Source of the DNA: Xanthocytophaga agilis
GTDB taxonomy: Bacteria > Bacteroidota > Bacteroidia > Cytophagales > 172606-1
NCBI RefSeq assembly: GCF_030068605.1
Contig: NZ_JASJOU010000002.1
Span: 124,001-188,000 of the forward strand
Length of the DNA stretch: 64,000 nt
Direction: 5' to 3'
Shown: positions 27,100 through 35,592 of the stretch, in pieces
Layout of the letters: each line of letters begins with the position of its first letter
Position numbering within the stretch: the first letter of the stretch is position 1
Notes under the pieces: model-generated
Database searches by the model: none
The model's input: the letters and a program-made list of their open reading frames with translations, nothing else
What the model was told of the DNA's origin: nothing
Made by a program: the position numbers and the translations under genes

Positions 27100-28638
27100 T
27101 TATGTCTTGGTTCTAAGAAGGGTAACTTTAGCCGGCTTAATTCCGGATTTCTGACTTACTGTCACTGTGAGATCCTGAAGGAAATACAGGTTTTGATCCA
27201 GATAGATTTTCTTGCGGGGATCCAGTGAAAGAATATCTGCCAGATTCAGATTTACATTACGGTCTATGGTTTTGGCATTAGCCCGAAACTCTATATAGGG
27301 TTTCCACCACTTTTCATACAAGCCTTTTGCACCTGTCCAACGCAAAGAATAATTTCCGATCGTATTTCCTGCATGATCAATTGTATCATAAGTAGCAAAT
27401 GGGTAATTGTTCCCAGATCCGTCTGGCCTCATACCTCGATACCACATCAGATGTAGTCCAGAAGCATTATTTCCTATCTCAAATTCAGGAGAGCTACCTT
27501 TTTGCCGGATGTGTGGAGTGGTCCACTGTCTTGCCGTGTTCAGCAAATCAGCATGTTTATATACTTCCAAAGGGGAAAAATCTGTAGTAATAGGTTCTTC
27601 TCCTTCTCCAATGACAAACTTATTCCAGTCATCTTTGATGTTTTTGGTTAGTTCATCAGAGCTATCCGGATTCATTTGCAATGTATAGCCTTTGCCTTCA
27701 ACAGGTGTTAGATCCCAGTCAGCATCTGCCTTACTGGTCCAGTCTACATAGTCAGATTGCTTTAAGATATCGGGAATGTTTACCAATTCTACCTGTTTGG
27801 CGACTGTATCAAATACATAACCCAAAGGAAATATCTTTTGTAGGTTGATCAGGAATGTACCAAACTTGGTATCAGGCACATGATTCTTTAATGTGATCTG
27901 AGGTAAGTACTGATTGTAATTACTCCCAATCCTATCTAATGCATAGTTGTTATAAAGGATCAGTTGCTGAATTTCTTCATTCTGTATCCAGCTGCCTGTC
28001 ATTCTATAGCCTATTGCCTGGAAAGCCATTTCCAGTACATACAGCAAATAGAATTGCGGTACCATAGCATGTTTGCTGGTATAGGCATTGGTAGGGAATG
28101 CACCATTGACAAAATAATTCAGATACCCACCAAACTGGCTATTCTTATCCTGATAGAAGTCTTCATTCAGGATTGGAAAGGCTGTATAAGGTGCTAAACT
28201 ATTCTGATAGGGTTTGTAAACAGGTGTGTTAATAGCATTCAGAAATGCACTGGGAACAGAAGTAAAGGAGAATTCCTGTTTTAAAAGATCACGAAGGGAG
28301 CTATTTTTTACTTTGGTCTGTACATCTCCAGCATCAGACTGAAAGTTTAACTGAAACTTTTTAGAGTTAGCACCACGAACTACAATTTTACCCACCTTGT
28401 ACACCAGTCCACCCAGCCAACAGATACTATCCACTTGGTTGCCTACCAGATTTTCAGATGCAACTAAGTTAGGAAAGCCTAAAAGCCGGCGTGTCTTTGG
28501 GGTGTTTGTGACGGTAAAAGGATAGGTAAGCATTCCTGGAATGCTATCATCAGAAAACATTGGGTTTGCTGACTTGATGGTAAAAGAGCTGCTAGGCTCA
28601 ATATCCAAAAATTCGTCTAGAATTTGAAAGGCTATCAT
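27100..28638 (-). CDS. Putative tail hub/distal tail protein
   Basis: 512 residues from ATG 28638 (a TTG two codons earlier is the only longer start). It contains LLGFPNLVASENLVGNQ, LINLQKIFPLGYVFDTVAKQVELVNIPDIL and a C-terminal beta-rich part (VNLNLADILSLDPRKKIYLD, LTVTVSQKSGIKPAKVTLLR). The FPLGYVFD plus VELVNIPDIL pattern is common in Bacteroidota phage tail-hub-like genes; a baseplate/Tal role is inferred from this and from its place between SprB-type tail gene and lysis genes. A 12-base hairpin covers its start codon. Confidence 0.55.
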   Translation of the reverse strand: MIAFQILDEFLDIEPSSSFTIKSANPMFSDDSIPGMLTYPFTVTNTPKTRRLLGFPNLVASENLVGNQVDSICWLGGLVYKVGKIVVRGANSKKFQLNFQSDAGDVQTKVKNSSLRDLLKQEFSFTSVPSAFLNAINTPVYKPYQNSLAPYTAFPILNEDFYQDKNSQFGGYLNYFVNGAFPTNAYTSKHAMVPQFYLLYVLEMAFQAIGYRMTGSWIQNEEIQQLILYNNYALDRIGSNYNQYLPQITLKNHVPDTKFGTFLINLQKIFPLGYVFDTVAKQVELVNIPDILKQSDYVDWTSKADADWDLTPVEGKGYTLQMNPDSSDELTKNIKDDWNKFVIGEGEEPITTDFSPLEVYKHADLLNTARQWTTPHIRQKGSSPEFEIGNNASGLHLMWYRGMRPDGSGNNYPFATYDTIDHAGNTIGNYSLRWTGAKGLYEKWWKPYIEFRANAKTIDRNVNLNLADILSLDPRKKIYLDQNLYFLQDLTVTVSQKSGIKPAKVTLLRTKT

Positions 28639-28657
28639 ACCCAAATATGATAGCCTT
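28628..28657 (-). promoter_or_regulatory. Hairpin enclosing the start codon of the tail-hub gene
   Basis: Perfect 12-base arms AAGGCTATCATA (28628-28639) and TATGATAGCCTT (28646-28657) with a six-base loop. The start ATG (28636-28638) lies inside the stem and no T-run follows, so translational control is more likely than termination. Confidence 0.55.
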
Positions 28658-28668
28658 AAAATGAGGGA

Positions 28669-28677
28669 GAAAGGACA
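28669..28677 (-). promoter_or_regulatory. Late motif copy 3 (TGTCCTTTC)
   Basis: About 30 bases upstream of the tail-hub ATG and 11 bases upstream of the start-codon hairpin. Confidence 0.5.
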
Positions 28678-28683
28678 GAAAGC

Positions 28684-29007
28684 CTAAAAAATATCTATAG
28701 GATGATCACCTGATTTGACTATTATACTAAATAAAGGGACTGTTGTTGGCTTCCCATAATCAAGAAACCAAAACTTTGCACCTGGTGCAATTGGATTTCT
28801 AACTTCTGAAATACGGTTAAAGGTTTCTTCAGTAAGGGGTAATCCTAATTCTTCTAACTTCTTTAAGACTCCACTGTTAATCTTTTCAACATAGTCTTTA
28901 ATAAAAGAATCCTGAATAGAAGGCAGTGGCACATCTTTATAGATTGTATCCATAATGTCATAGTGCATTGATAAGACGCCAGGATGAAGTTTCTTGTATT
29001 GATCCAT
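28684..29007 (-). CDS. Hypothetical phage protein, 107 residues
   Basis: ATG-started, soluble, mixed helix/strand (MDQYKKLHPGVLSMHYD ... WFLDYGKPTTVPLFSIIVKSGDHPIDIF). It lies four bases after the SprB-repeat gene, so it is in the same unit and probably encodes a small tail or chaperone component. No family recognised. Confidence 0.5.
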   Translation of the reverse strand: MDQYKKLHPGVLSMHYDIMDTIYKDVPLPSIQDSFIKDYVEKINSGVLKKLEELGLPLTEETFNRISEVRNPIAPGAKFWFLDYGKPTTVPLFSIIVKSGDHPIDIF

Positions 29008-29011
29008 AATA

Positions 29012-31141
29012 TTAAAGCTTTGGTGTATAACGATTCATTTTAGCCGGTCTGACTTTAAAAGGAATATAATACAGTGTATTATCATCTTCAACAATAGTTA
29101 CATTGTCACCCACTACTGTTACTGCTTCATATCTGCCATTGTTAATCCTTTTCACATCTAAGCTAATCAAAAAGTCCTGTAAAGCTTCAATCTCTTTCAG
29201 ATCTTTATGGCCAGTACTCAGTGATAAAGTAACCTGACCTACACGGCTCACAGTGGCTATTTCTCCTTCAACAGGATTATAATTGTAAGGTAGCGTCCTG
29301 GCTAGTTCTTCAGCATCTACATCCACATTCTTTTCTGCATTTCCGGTTGCCATCAGTGAATCATACCCACCAATGGAATTAGCATACAAAAAGAACTGAC
29401 GGAATGGATAGTATTCTGTATCCAGATAGAATCTACGTACTTCAGTGATCACCTGGCCACTGGGACCAACACAATAGATTTCCCAGAAATAGACAGTTTT
29501 AGAGGGATCTACACTGGCCAGTGCTAGTTGTGTATAACCAGCTGGCACAATATACAGCTCATAACGAAGTACATTGGCCATTGAAAACTTATCTATTACA
29601 ACAAAGCTTCCATCTGTAAAAGTGACTTTTACTTTCACACCAAAAGTATTATAGTCAAAGGTGTTATGCAGATAATAAAGGTATTCCTGCTGATCAACTG
29701 GCAGTTTCTTATTGTTTGGATACCAGGTGAAGAAGGGTTTCTGTGTTTCCAGATAGCTAGTAAAGAATGTATCAGCTGCATATTCTTCAAAATCCAATCC
29801 ACCATGCAGACAGTAATTTGTCAATAACTGTACAGGTTCTTTTGCTGTGGGTGTTCCATCTGCTGAATCAGCATATTTTTCAGCATAACGCAGAAAATAA
29901 CGCTTAAAAGCCTTTGAGGCAATAGATACATTGCTCTGATTAAATTCGGGTAAATGAGGCTGTACATAGGTATCCAGAATGTTTTGCACATCAAAAACGG
30001 TTTTTCCCAGTGAATCTGCCGGCTGTTCTACAGTTACCATCTTGTCAAATGCATTGCTTCTGTAGCTTCCTTCTATCCAGACTTCCAGCACAAAAGAAGG
30101 ATAGAATTTTGTTTCCAGGCTATCCATTTCCGGACGAAAGACGATCGGATTTTTTGACCAGAAAAACCGGAACTCTGCAATCTCAATATTAACTGTCTTG
30201 CTACAGCCATTGGCATCTTTTACAACACATGTATAGAAGCCAGGCGCGAGATTGGTTCTGATCCGTGTTGTTGGTCCATCTGCCCAGGTATAGGTTATAG
30301 GTTCAACGCCTCCGGATGCAATCAGTTCTACATCATTGTCACTGATGATCCTTTCAACAGTTAAAGGAACATCAGGCTGGCTAACAACAATGTTGGTAAG
30401 CTGTTTTTCAACATTGTTAGCGTCTTTGACAATAACAGAATATACACCTGCAGGAATGCCAGAACGATCTTTGGTAGTAGCTCCATCATTCCAAAGATAG
30501 GTATACGGTGCAATGCCACCAGATACAGCAAGCTCAATATAGCCAGCCAAAGAACCAAAACAGAGAATGTTAGCTTTATTGGCAATACTTACCAGTAAAG
30601 GTGTATCAGGTTGGGTGATTACAATGGGAATGGTAAGACTAAGCTTAAACTGGCCAGCATCACCCGCTTCTGTAACGGTTACAGCATATGTACCAGCAGC
30701 CAGATTGATTCTATCCTTAGCTGTAGATCCATCATTCCAAACGTAGGTATAAGGCGCATTACCTCCTTCAGGATTCAGGGTAATAGTTCCATCAGACAGA
30801 CCAAAGCCGGTTGCATTGGTTTTAGTATAGGGAATTTTAAAAATAGATCCACTCCCTGAATTATTGATGCTAGCTGTGATACCTGAAATATTTCCAGATA
30901 CCTGTACATTGTAAAGACTACTGTAATTATCTGCCAATAGCTCAACTATATTACCAGATGAAGTAACTGTGAAGCTTAAACCGACAGTACTACGGATGGC
31001 AGAAGCCAGGCTTGCAGGATCATTAAAATCTGTCCCAAACCGATAAGATCCTAACGCGCCCAGGTTAGGGAAATTTAATACCAGTGTACCTGATATCTGT
31101 GCACCTCCAAACCCCAGCCTTAATCGTGCTCTTGTTGCCAT
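29012..31141 (-). CDS. Phage tail protein with three SprB-type repeats
   Basis: 709 residues. The N-terminal 100 residues form a small strand-rich domain. Residues about 107-322 contain three tandem SprB-type repeats, each with the pattern APYTY.WNDG.TTKDR.GIPAGVY.V.VKDANG and a joining VITQPD or VVSQPD. The C-terminal 380 residues (PIVFRPEMDSLETKFYPSFVLEVWIEG onward) are unlike SprB and probably build the virion structure. SprB repeats are known from huge gliding adhesins of Bacteroidota, so here they likely form a protruding stalk or bind the cell surface. Position among tail genes supports a baseplate or fibre role. Confidence 0.7.
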   Translation of the reverse strand: MATRARLRLGFGGAQISGTLVLNFPNLGALGSYRFGTDFNDPASLASAIRSTVGLSFTVTSSGNIVELLADNYSSLYNVQVSGNISGITASINNSGSGSIFKIPYTKTNATGFGLSDGTITLNPEGGNAPYTYVWNDGSTAKDRINLAAGTYAVTVTEAGDAGQFKLSLTIPIVITQPDTPLLVSIANKANILCFGSLAGYIELAVSGGIAPYTYLWNDGATTKDRSGIPAGVYSVIVKDANNVEKQLTNIVVSQPDVPLTVERIISDNDVELIASGGVEPITYTWADGPTTRIRTNLAPGFYTCVVKDANGCSKTVNIEIAEFRFFWSKNPIVFRPEMDSLETKFYPSFVLEVWIEGSYRSNAFDKMVTVEQPADSLGKTVFDVQNILDTYVQPHLPEFNQSNVSIASKAFKRYFLRYAEKYADSADGTPTAKEPVQLLTNYCLHGGLDFEEYAADTFFTSYLETQKPFFTWYPNNKKLPVDQQEYLYYLHNTFDYNTFGVKVKVTFTDGSFVVIDKFSMANVLRYELYIVPAGYTQLALASVDPSKTVYFWEIYCVGPSGQVITEVRRFYLDTEYYPFRQFFLYANSIGGYDSLMATGNAEKNVDVDAEELARTLPYNYNPVEGEIATVSRVGQVTLSLSTGHKDLKEIEALQDFLISLDVKRINNGRYEAVTVVGDNVTIVEDDNTLYYIPFKVRPAKMNRYTPKL

Positions 31142-31144
31142 GTA

Positions 31145-31663
31145 TTACAAAAATTTAGAAGGATCGTATTTTAAAGAAGTATTAGCTGTTGTTTTCAAAA
31201 GAAAGTCTACACGGGTACCATACATAGAATCACCCACCGGCCCAACTTTTTCCAAAGTGATATCATTCAGATCTACATGCCAGTTGATACGTTTTAACTT
31301 GTAATCATTGTATAGCCTACCAATGATATCAGTAGCAACAGATTCTGTAAAGTCTAGCTTGGATTCTACTTCATTGTAATCACCTTTACTGACTTTATCC
31401 AGAATCATAAAAGCACCCATAGCCAGTTGCCATTTATTGTCAGACTTGTTATCCTCAAATCTGGCATCATAGGTTTCCAGTAGCATAAAAGGTGTTTCCA
31501 GCTTGGATTTAAGCTTAGTGAGGAATTCAGAGAGTTCCAGCTTAAAGAAGGGATCAGCACTGCGGATAATCCTAGCAAAGTGCATTTCTGTATCACTATG
31601 CTTAATATCTACGTGCTTTGTAGCCAGATCCCTGAAGTATTGATTGTATTCCGCGTGTCTCAT
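31145..31663 (-). CDS. Putative head-tail connector/tail protein
   Basis: 172 residues, soluble (MRHAEYNQYFRDLATKHVDIKH ... YGTRVDFLLKTTANTSLKYD). Its start overlaps the preceding stop in ATGA. The C-terminal half looks strand-rich, as in tail-terminator or neck proteins. Function is inferred only from place between portal-side genes and tail genes. Confidence 0.5.
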   Translation of the reverse strand: MRHAEYNQYFRDLATKHVDIKHSDTEMHFARIIRSADPFFKLELSEFLTKLKSKLETPFMLLETYDARFEDNKSDNKWQLAMGAFMILDKVSKGDYNEVESKLDFTESVATDIIGRLYNDYKLKRINWHVDLNDITLEKVGPVGDSMYGTRVDFLLKTTANTSLKYDPSKFL

Positions 31664-32445
31664 TTGCCGTATTTATCTTTCAGTTCCTCATTTTCTTTGA
31701 TCACTTCATTCATATGCATCAGTACTGTGTGCAGATTTTCCGTGCCTGTCTGATCAATTGTACCAAATTTTTCACCTGCCAGGCTGATCAGTACCTGAGT
31801 CCATCCGGATGAAGCAGCTTTCTTTTGATTGTCTCCACTGAAAACATACGGATACATCTTTTCAAGTTGCTGTCTGCATCCACTAAACCAGGTACGGACG
31901 GCCAGCTTCTTTACAGGATCTAGGTTAGTGAAGTACTTGGAATGATCTGATATCAGGTGTTCATTGAAATTCTGTCTGATATCTCCTTTATAGGTTAATG
32001 AGCCTGGTAGATCTTTGTCACGCTTCCTTCTATATAGTACTGCCAGCATCTTATCCAGTGCATCCGGTTTAGGTTTCTTACCAAACTGCTGGGAGTAATA
32101 GGTATCAGCAAAGACAAATTCCAGAAAACTCATATTCTTAAAGCCGTCAGCTGGGCCATATACTTTAAATGGCAGCTGGTACCAGATTAAGTGAAGGCGT
32201 AACCATGGGAGAAGATTTTTAGTCAGACTGACATCACCTTTGATAAACGGATCAAGTACATACATACACCTGGCCACTGTTTCTATTTCCATCCTTCGTA
32301 AAGACTTCATCTTTACAGAAAGGATTGTTTTCAACAAAAGCAGCTTCTTTGCTTCTGTTGAAATAGGTTGGTGGATTATTTTCAATACAGAAAGTAGCTG
32401 CTTTCCTGTTAGCTCATTCCAGTTCTTTGGATAGTTTACTGTCAT
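31660..32445 (-). CDS. Hypothetical phage structural-module protein, 261 residues
   Basis: Helical protein (NWNELTGKQLLSVLKIIHQPIST near the start; LKDKYGK at the end). ATGA overlaps join it to genes on both sides, so the three are translated together. I do not recognise the family. It lies between the DUF6712-like gene and tail genes. Confidence 0.5.
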   Translation of the reverse strand: MTVNYPKNWNELTGKQLLSVLKIIHQPISTEAKKLLLLKTILSVKMKSLRRMEIETVARCMYVLDPFIKGDVSLTKNLLPWLRLHLIWYQLPFKVYGPADGFKNMSFLEFVFADTYYSQQFGKKPKPDALDKMLAVLYRRKRDKDLPGSLTYKGDIRQNFNEHLISDHSKYFTNLDPVKKLAVRTWFSGCRQQLEKMYPYVFSGDNQKKAASSGWTQVLISLAGEKFGTIDQTGTENLHTVLMHMNEVIKENEELKDKYGK

Positions 32446-32756
32446 AGAAAATTAAAATCTTTCAGGGCTTCTTTAATAATGGTTACAGGAAAAAGGAGGA
32501 ATTTATCCATAGCCATATGAACATCTATCTGTTTTTCGCTACAAACATTTTTACAATGTTTGATTAGACGAAGCTTTTGCCTGCGTGTTAAGCTAACCTT
32601 AAACTTTTTGGCAATGCTTTTAATATTCATATATCCATCTGGCACCTGATATCTGGCAGCTTGTTCACGCAGAACCTTTTCAGCCTCTATATCTTCCTGC
32701 TTCATCTGCTCAAAACGTTTCTGCAGAAAGTCCAAGTAATCTTTAAAAGCCTCCAT
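32442..32756 (-). CDS. Hypothetical phage protein, 104 residues
   Basis: A coiled N-terminus (FLQKRFEQMKQEDIEAEKVLREQ) is followed by a segment resembling a helix-turn-helix (YMNIKSIAKKFKVSLTRRQKLRL). It overlaps the upstream gene by 14 bases and the downstream gene by four. A DNA- or portal-associated role is possible but unproven. Confidence 0.5.
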   Translation of the reverse strand: MEAFKDYLDFLQKRFEQMKQEDIEAEKVLREQAARYQVPDGYMNIKSIAKKFKVSLTRRQKLRLIKHCKNVCSEKQIDVHMAMDKFLLFPVTIIKEALKDFNFL

Positions 32757-33726
32757 ATAAATGCTTTGAGGAACGATCTACAAATATTGTTTCAGTGGGT
32801 GGCTTATATAAACCGGAATCCTTGTATTCAGGATAATCATCTGCATTGGCATTCAAAAAGGCTATCAAACGTTGCAGATAATCATTTCCTTTCACACAGG
32901 CACTGGCTTTCTTGCTGACCAATAACTTATCTGAAGCTGTTGCTTGCTGCCTGTAGTTCTCCCCGGTAGCTCTATATTCATTTACTACCAATGCATTTTC
33001 CTTGATCTCTACAGGAAGTTCATCAATGGCATTGCAGATAGTCAGATAAGCTACAGCCGGCTGGATATAGGTTATCAAAAGCTTATTTTTATCTGTCAGC
33101 GTTTTATTTTGAATCTGATCTTTCAGCTTTGCGAATAAGGCAGGTGAAATATTTGGCTCAATAGAAAAGGTTTCTGTGTACTTCATAGTAGGAATCAAAG
33201 CCAGAAACGTTAGCCGGCTGCTGGCAATATTGTAATGATCCTGATACTCTGAAGTAGAATTGATGAAGTACTGACGAAATAAAGTAGAAGCTGGAGAGTT
33301 AGCCCAGTCTGGGAAAGTGCTTGATTTTTCTTCCAGAAAAGCCAGCATCTTTTCTTCCTTATCCGCTGCCTTCTTTCTGAAATATAATTTCAGATCATCT
33401 ATCTGCCATTGGAAAGCCGTTTTGTACTCACCATCTACCTGAATTCTAAATCCGGAATCTGAAATATCCAGTTGACCAGGCGTAATAAATTCAGCATAGC
33501 ACAGATTTGTGATAATGCCCTGACAGAATTCCAGCAGGCTTTTTATCTCACCTGTAACAGGTCCAGCATCATAGGCAGTTTCTAAGGCAGTATACTGAGT
33601 ACTACCTAACAACTTTAACACTCTATCATGTGCCTGTATCAGATCTGGCGTGATGGTTTCAAATTCATTGTTGATCCCAACAGACACATAGTTTTTAACT
33701 TCCTGAATTGTTTTTATTAGAGGCAT
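32743..33726 (-). CDS. DUF6712-like phage head-tail protein
   Basis: 327 residues. The first third (MPLIKTIQEVKNYVSVGINNE, LIQAHDRVLKLLGSTQY) and the repeat-like second half (LRLTFLALIPTMKYTETFSIEPN, YLTICNAIDELPVEI) are the pattern I associate with DUF6712 proteins of Bacteroidota phages. It follows the portal gene with a 32-base out-of-frame overlap, the usual place of head-completion proteins. Assignment is from memory of the pattern. Confidence 0.55.
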   Translation of the reverse strand: MPLIKTIQEVKNYVSVGINNEFETITPDLIQAHDRVLKLLGSTQYTALETAYDAGPVTGEIKSLLEFCQGIITNLCYAEFITPGQLDISDSGFRIQVDGEYKTAFQWQIDDLKLYFRKKAADKEEKMLAFLEEKSSTFPDWANSPASTLFRQYFINSTSEYQDHYNIASSRLTFLALIPTMKYTETFSIEPNISPALFAKLKDQIQNKTLTDKNKLLITYIQPAVAYLTICNAIDELPVEIKENALVVNEYRATGENYRQQATASDKLLVSKKASACVKGNDYLQRLIAFLNANADDYPEYKDSGLYKPPTETIFVDRSSKHLYGGF

Positions 33727-35050
33727 CTGGTGTAGTTGTTTCGCGTTTGGAAGGTGTAACTTTATCTAAGGTTTGCAGGATTGGACGTCTGAAACGCCAG
33801 GTGAAGCCTGGATATTTTTTTGACCATCCGTTATACCAGGCAATGAATTGCAGGGGTTCCAATATCAGGTGTGCATGTACATCACAAAGACTGATATACA
33901 TATTGAAGGCTTCACGTTTGTCGCTACCTGATCCACCACCCATACCTTTTCCAGGAGCACTGCCAATAATGGTAGGATCTACAGAGAGTGCATACAATAT
34001 GTGTGAGCTGGCTTCCTGAGAATCTTCTATATAGATCCCAGACTTGATTTTATTATCAATGGGATTAATCTTCCAATAGGAATGATCTTTTCCATGAAGT
34101 TCCTCATGTTCAAAAGATGTCATAATGGATTTACCGGCATTGTCAATCCCTGACATCCTTCTATCAAAGGCTTCAAGTTCTTCTGTCATCAACTCTTTCT
34201 TCTTTTCTATTGGCAGGGAATTCCAGTTGGGATATTTGTCAGACCAGTATTCTTTAGAGATCTCAACGTGGTATTGAGTAATAACCTGGTTGCCAAATAA
34301 AGCTTTTTTGAATGCAGGAATAGCTTTTGCTACTTCATACCATCCTGACACACGTATACTATCCCAGTGAGCTAACTGGTAATAAACCTTGCCAGGCGTT
34401 GGGTAACTAACTGGATAAATATATTTGGAACTAGTATCTCCTTTTACTTTGTCGACAGATGCATAGTAAGGATCAATTACAGGTACTGAGTTGTCCAGGT
34501 AATCTGAACCTTCCTTATCCCAGTTGGCATTAATGAAACATTTTTTTATCAATCCATCATTCTGATCCTGACGTGCCCAACGGCAAAAGGTAGCTTCTTG
34601 TGCACTGATAGATACTACCTGGCTACGATCTTCTGAAAGAATAATTTCAGGGAAGACATTGTAGAAGTAGTAAAGATCAGTACTGGCCTCAATCAAATAG
34701 CGAAGCACATTGCTTTTGAAAATAAACTCCTCTATATCAACATCTATGAAAGGAGTAAACTTTTCTTCTCCTTTTTCATCATAACTTCTGCTACCATACA
34801 TTATACCTCCTGAATAAAGCGCCCTAGCCTTCCAATCAAGAGTACTACCAATGATAGTATTGGCTTCGATCTCTCGTGTGATGTTTTGAGGAAACAAGTT
34901 GTCATCACCCCACCTGGCATACTCAGTAGTTGATCCGGTTTCTTTTTCTAAGGGAGCTGTAGGCCGCTGGTTTTTCCCCAGCGTAACGGCTGATTGGCTT
35001 TGAGGCAAATAGGCAACCGTTAATGCATCATTAATTAAAATTTCTGACAT
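33695..35050 (-). CDS. Phage portal protein
   Basis: 451 residues. Portal-like features: an early GDDNLFPQNI segment, a long mixed alpha/beta body (YLIEASTDLYYFYNVFPEIILS), a helical stem region (KREAFNMYISLCDVHAHLILEPLQFIAWYNGW) and a glycine-rich loop GSAPGKGMGGGSGSD. The portal forms the ring through which DNA is packaged. It lies next to the terminase as usual, with one small gene between, and ends in a polar tail. Confidence 0.78.
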   Translation of the reverse strand: MSEILINDALTVAYLPQSQSAVTLGKNQRPTAPLEKETGSTTEYARWGDDNLFPQNITREIEANTIIGSTLDWKARALYSGGIMYGSRSYDEKGEEKFTPFIDVDIEEFIFKSNVLRYLIEASTDLYYFYNVFPEIILSEDRSQVVSISAQEATFCRWARQDQNDGLIKKCFINANWDKEGSDYLDNSVPVIDPYYASVDKVKGDTSSKYIYPVSYPTPGKVYYQLAHWDSIRVSGWYEVAKAIPAFKKALFGNQVITQYHVEISKEYWSDKYPNWNSLPIEKKKELMTEELEAFDRRMSGIDNAGKSIMTSFEHEELHGKDHSYWKINPIDNKIKSGIYIEDSQEASSHILYALSVDPTIIGSAPGKGMGGGSGSDKREAFNMYISLCDVHAHLILEPLQFIAWYNGWSKKYPGFTWRFRRPILQTLDKVTPSKRETTTPDASNKNNSGS

Positions 35051-35072
35051 AGCGAGTTATAGACACGGTAGG

Positions 35073-35372
35073 TTAGTAGATGACTTTGAAACCATTGAAT
35101 TCGATCAACAGCCGTATGTGTAATTTTCGGATCTGTTCTGATGGCAGAATCAGAATGTTACGGGTGCTGTTCGCCCAGTGATTAGGTGATTTGGATTTTC
35201 CAGAAGACTCTTTCTTTTCTTCAGGAGTAGAAGCAGACTGGCGAAATAACCTGGCTTCCTGTATTTCGATAATCTCCCCACCTGTTTTTCTACGTTGGTT
35301 GAAAGTAACAAACTTGCAACTGAAGGTTTCGCCCTGTTCCATCTGCATTAGGGCTTCACTGAGCTTGATCAT
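35073..35372 (-). CDS. Hypothetical phage protein, 99 residues
   Basis: ATG at 35372 is preferred; a GTG nine codons earlier is possible. The N-terminal half looks like a small beta barrel (LMQMEQGETFSCKFVTFNQRRKTGG), the middle is polar (STPEEKKESSGKSKSP) and the C-terminus is IRLLIEFNGFKVIY-like. First gene of the portal unit, preceded by late motif copy 4. Function unknown. Confidence 0.5.
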   Translation of the reverse strand: MIKLSEALMQMEQGETFSCKFVTFNQRRKTGGEIIEIQEARLFRQSASTPEEKKESSGKSKSPNHWANSTRNILILPSEQIRKLHIRLLIEFNGFKVIY

Positions 35373-35418
35373 ATGGCAATTGTTTTTCTTTCGAATCACT
35401 TAAAAAAAGAAAACAGGG

Positions 35419-35427
35419 GAAAGGACA
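35419..35427 (-). promoter_or_regulatory. Late motif copy 4 (TGTCCTTTC)
   Basis: 47 bases upstream of ATG 35372 (20 bases from the alternative GTG), downstream of the terminase terminator. It heads the portal unit. Confidence 0.5.
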
Positions 35428-35482
35428 GCGTATAGACAGGGCGTTTCCAGCCAAAACCGATTTACAGGTCTGACAGATAGGA

Positions 35483-35515
35483 TTTTACCCTTTCAGAGGC
35501 ATTGAAAGGGTAAAA
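35483..35515. promoter_or_regulatory. Thirteen-base hairpin between terminase and portal units
   Basis: Perfect arms TTTTACCCTTTCA (35483-35495) and TGAAAGGGTAAAA (35503-35515), seven-base loop. The outer ends give A-runs, not T-runs, after the stem on both strands, so it is not a simple terminator; an operator or processed RNA structure fits better. Confidence 0.45.
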
Positions 35516-35549
35516 AAATGGAAAGTTTGATTCCGGCACGCACTGACGC

Positions 35550-35569
35550 AAAACGGCAATTTCCGTTTT
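35550..35569 (-). terminator. Terminator-like hairpin after terminase large subunit
   Basis: Arms AAAACGG (35550-35556) and CCGTTTT (35563-35569), 24 bases after the terminase stop on the minus strand. The stem ends in TTTT. Confidence 0.55.
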
Positions 35570-35592
35570 AAAAAGTAATACGATATATGATT

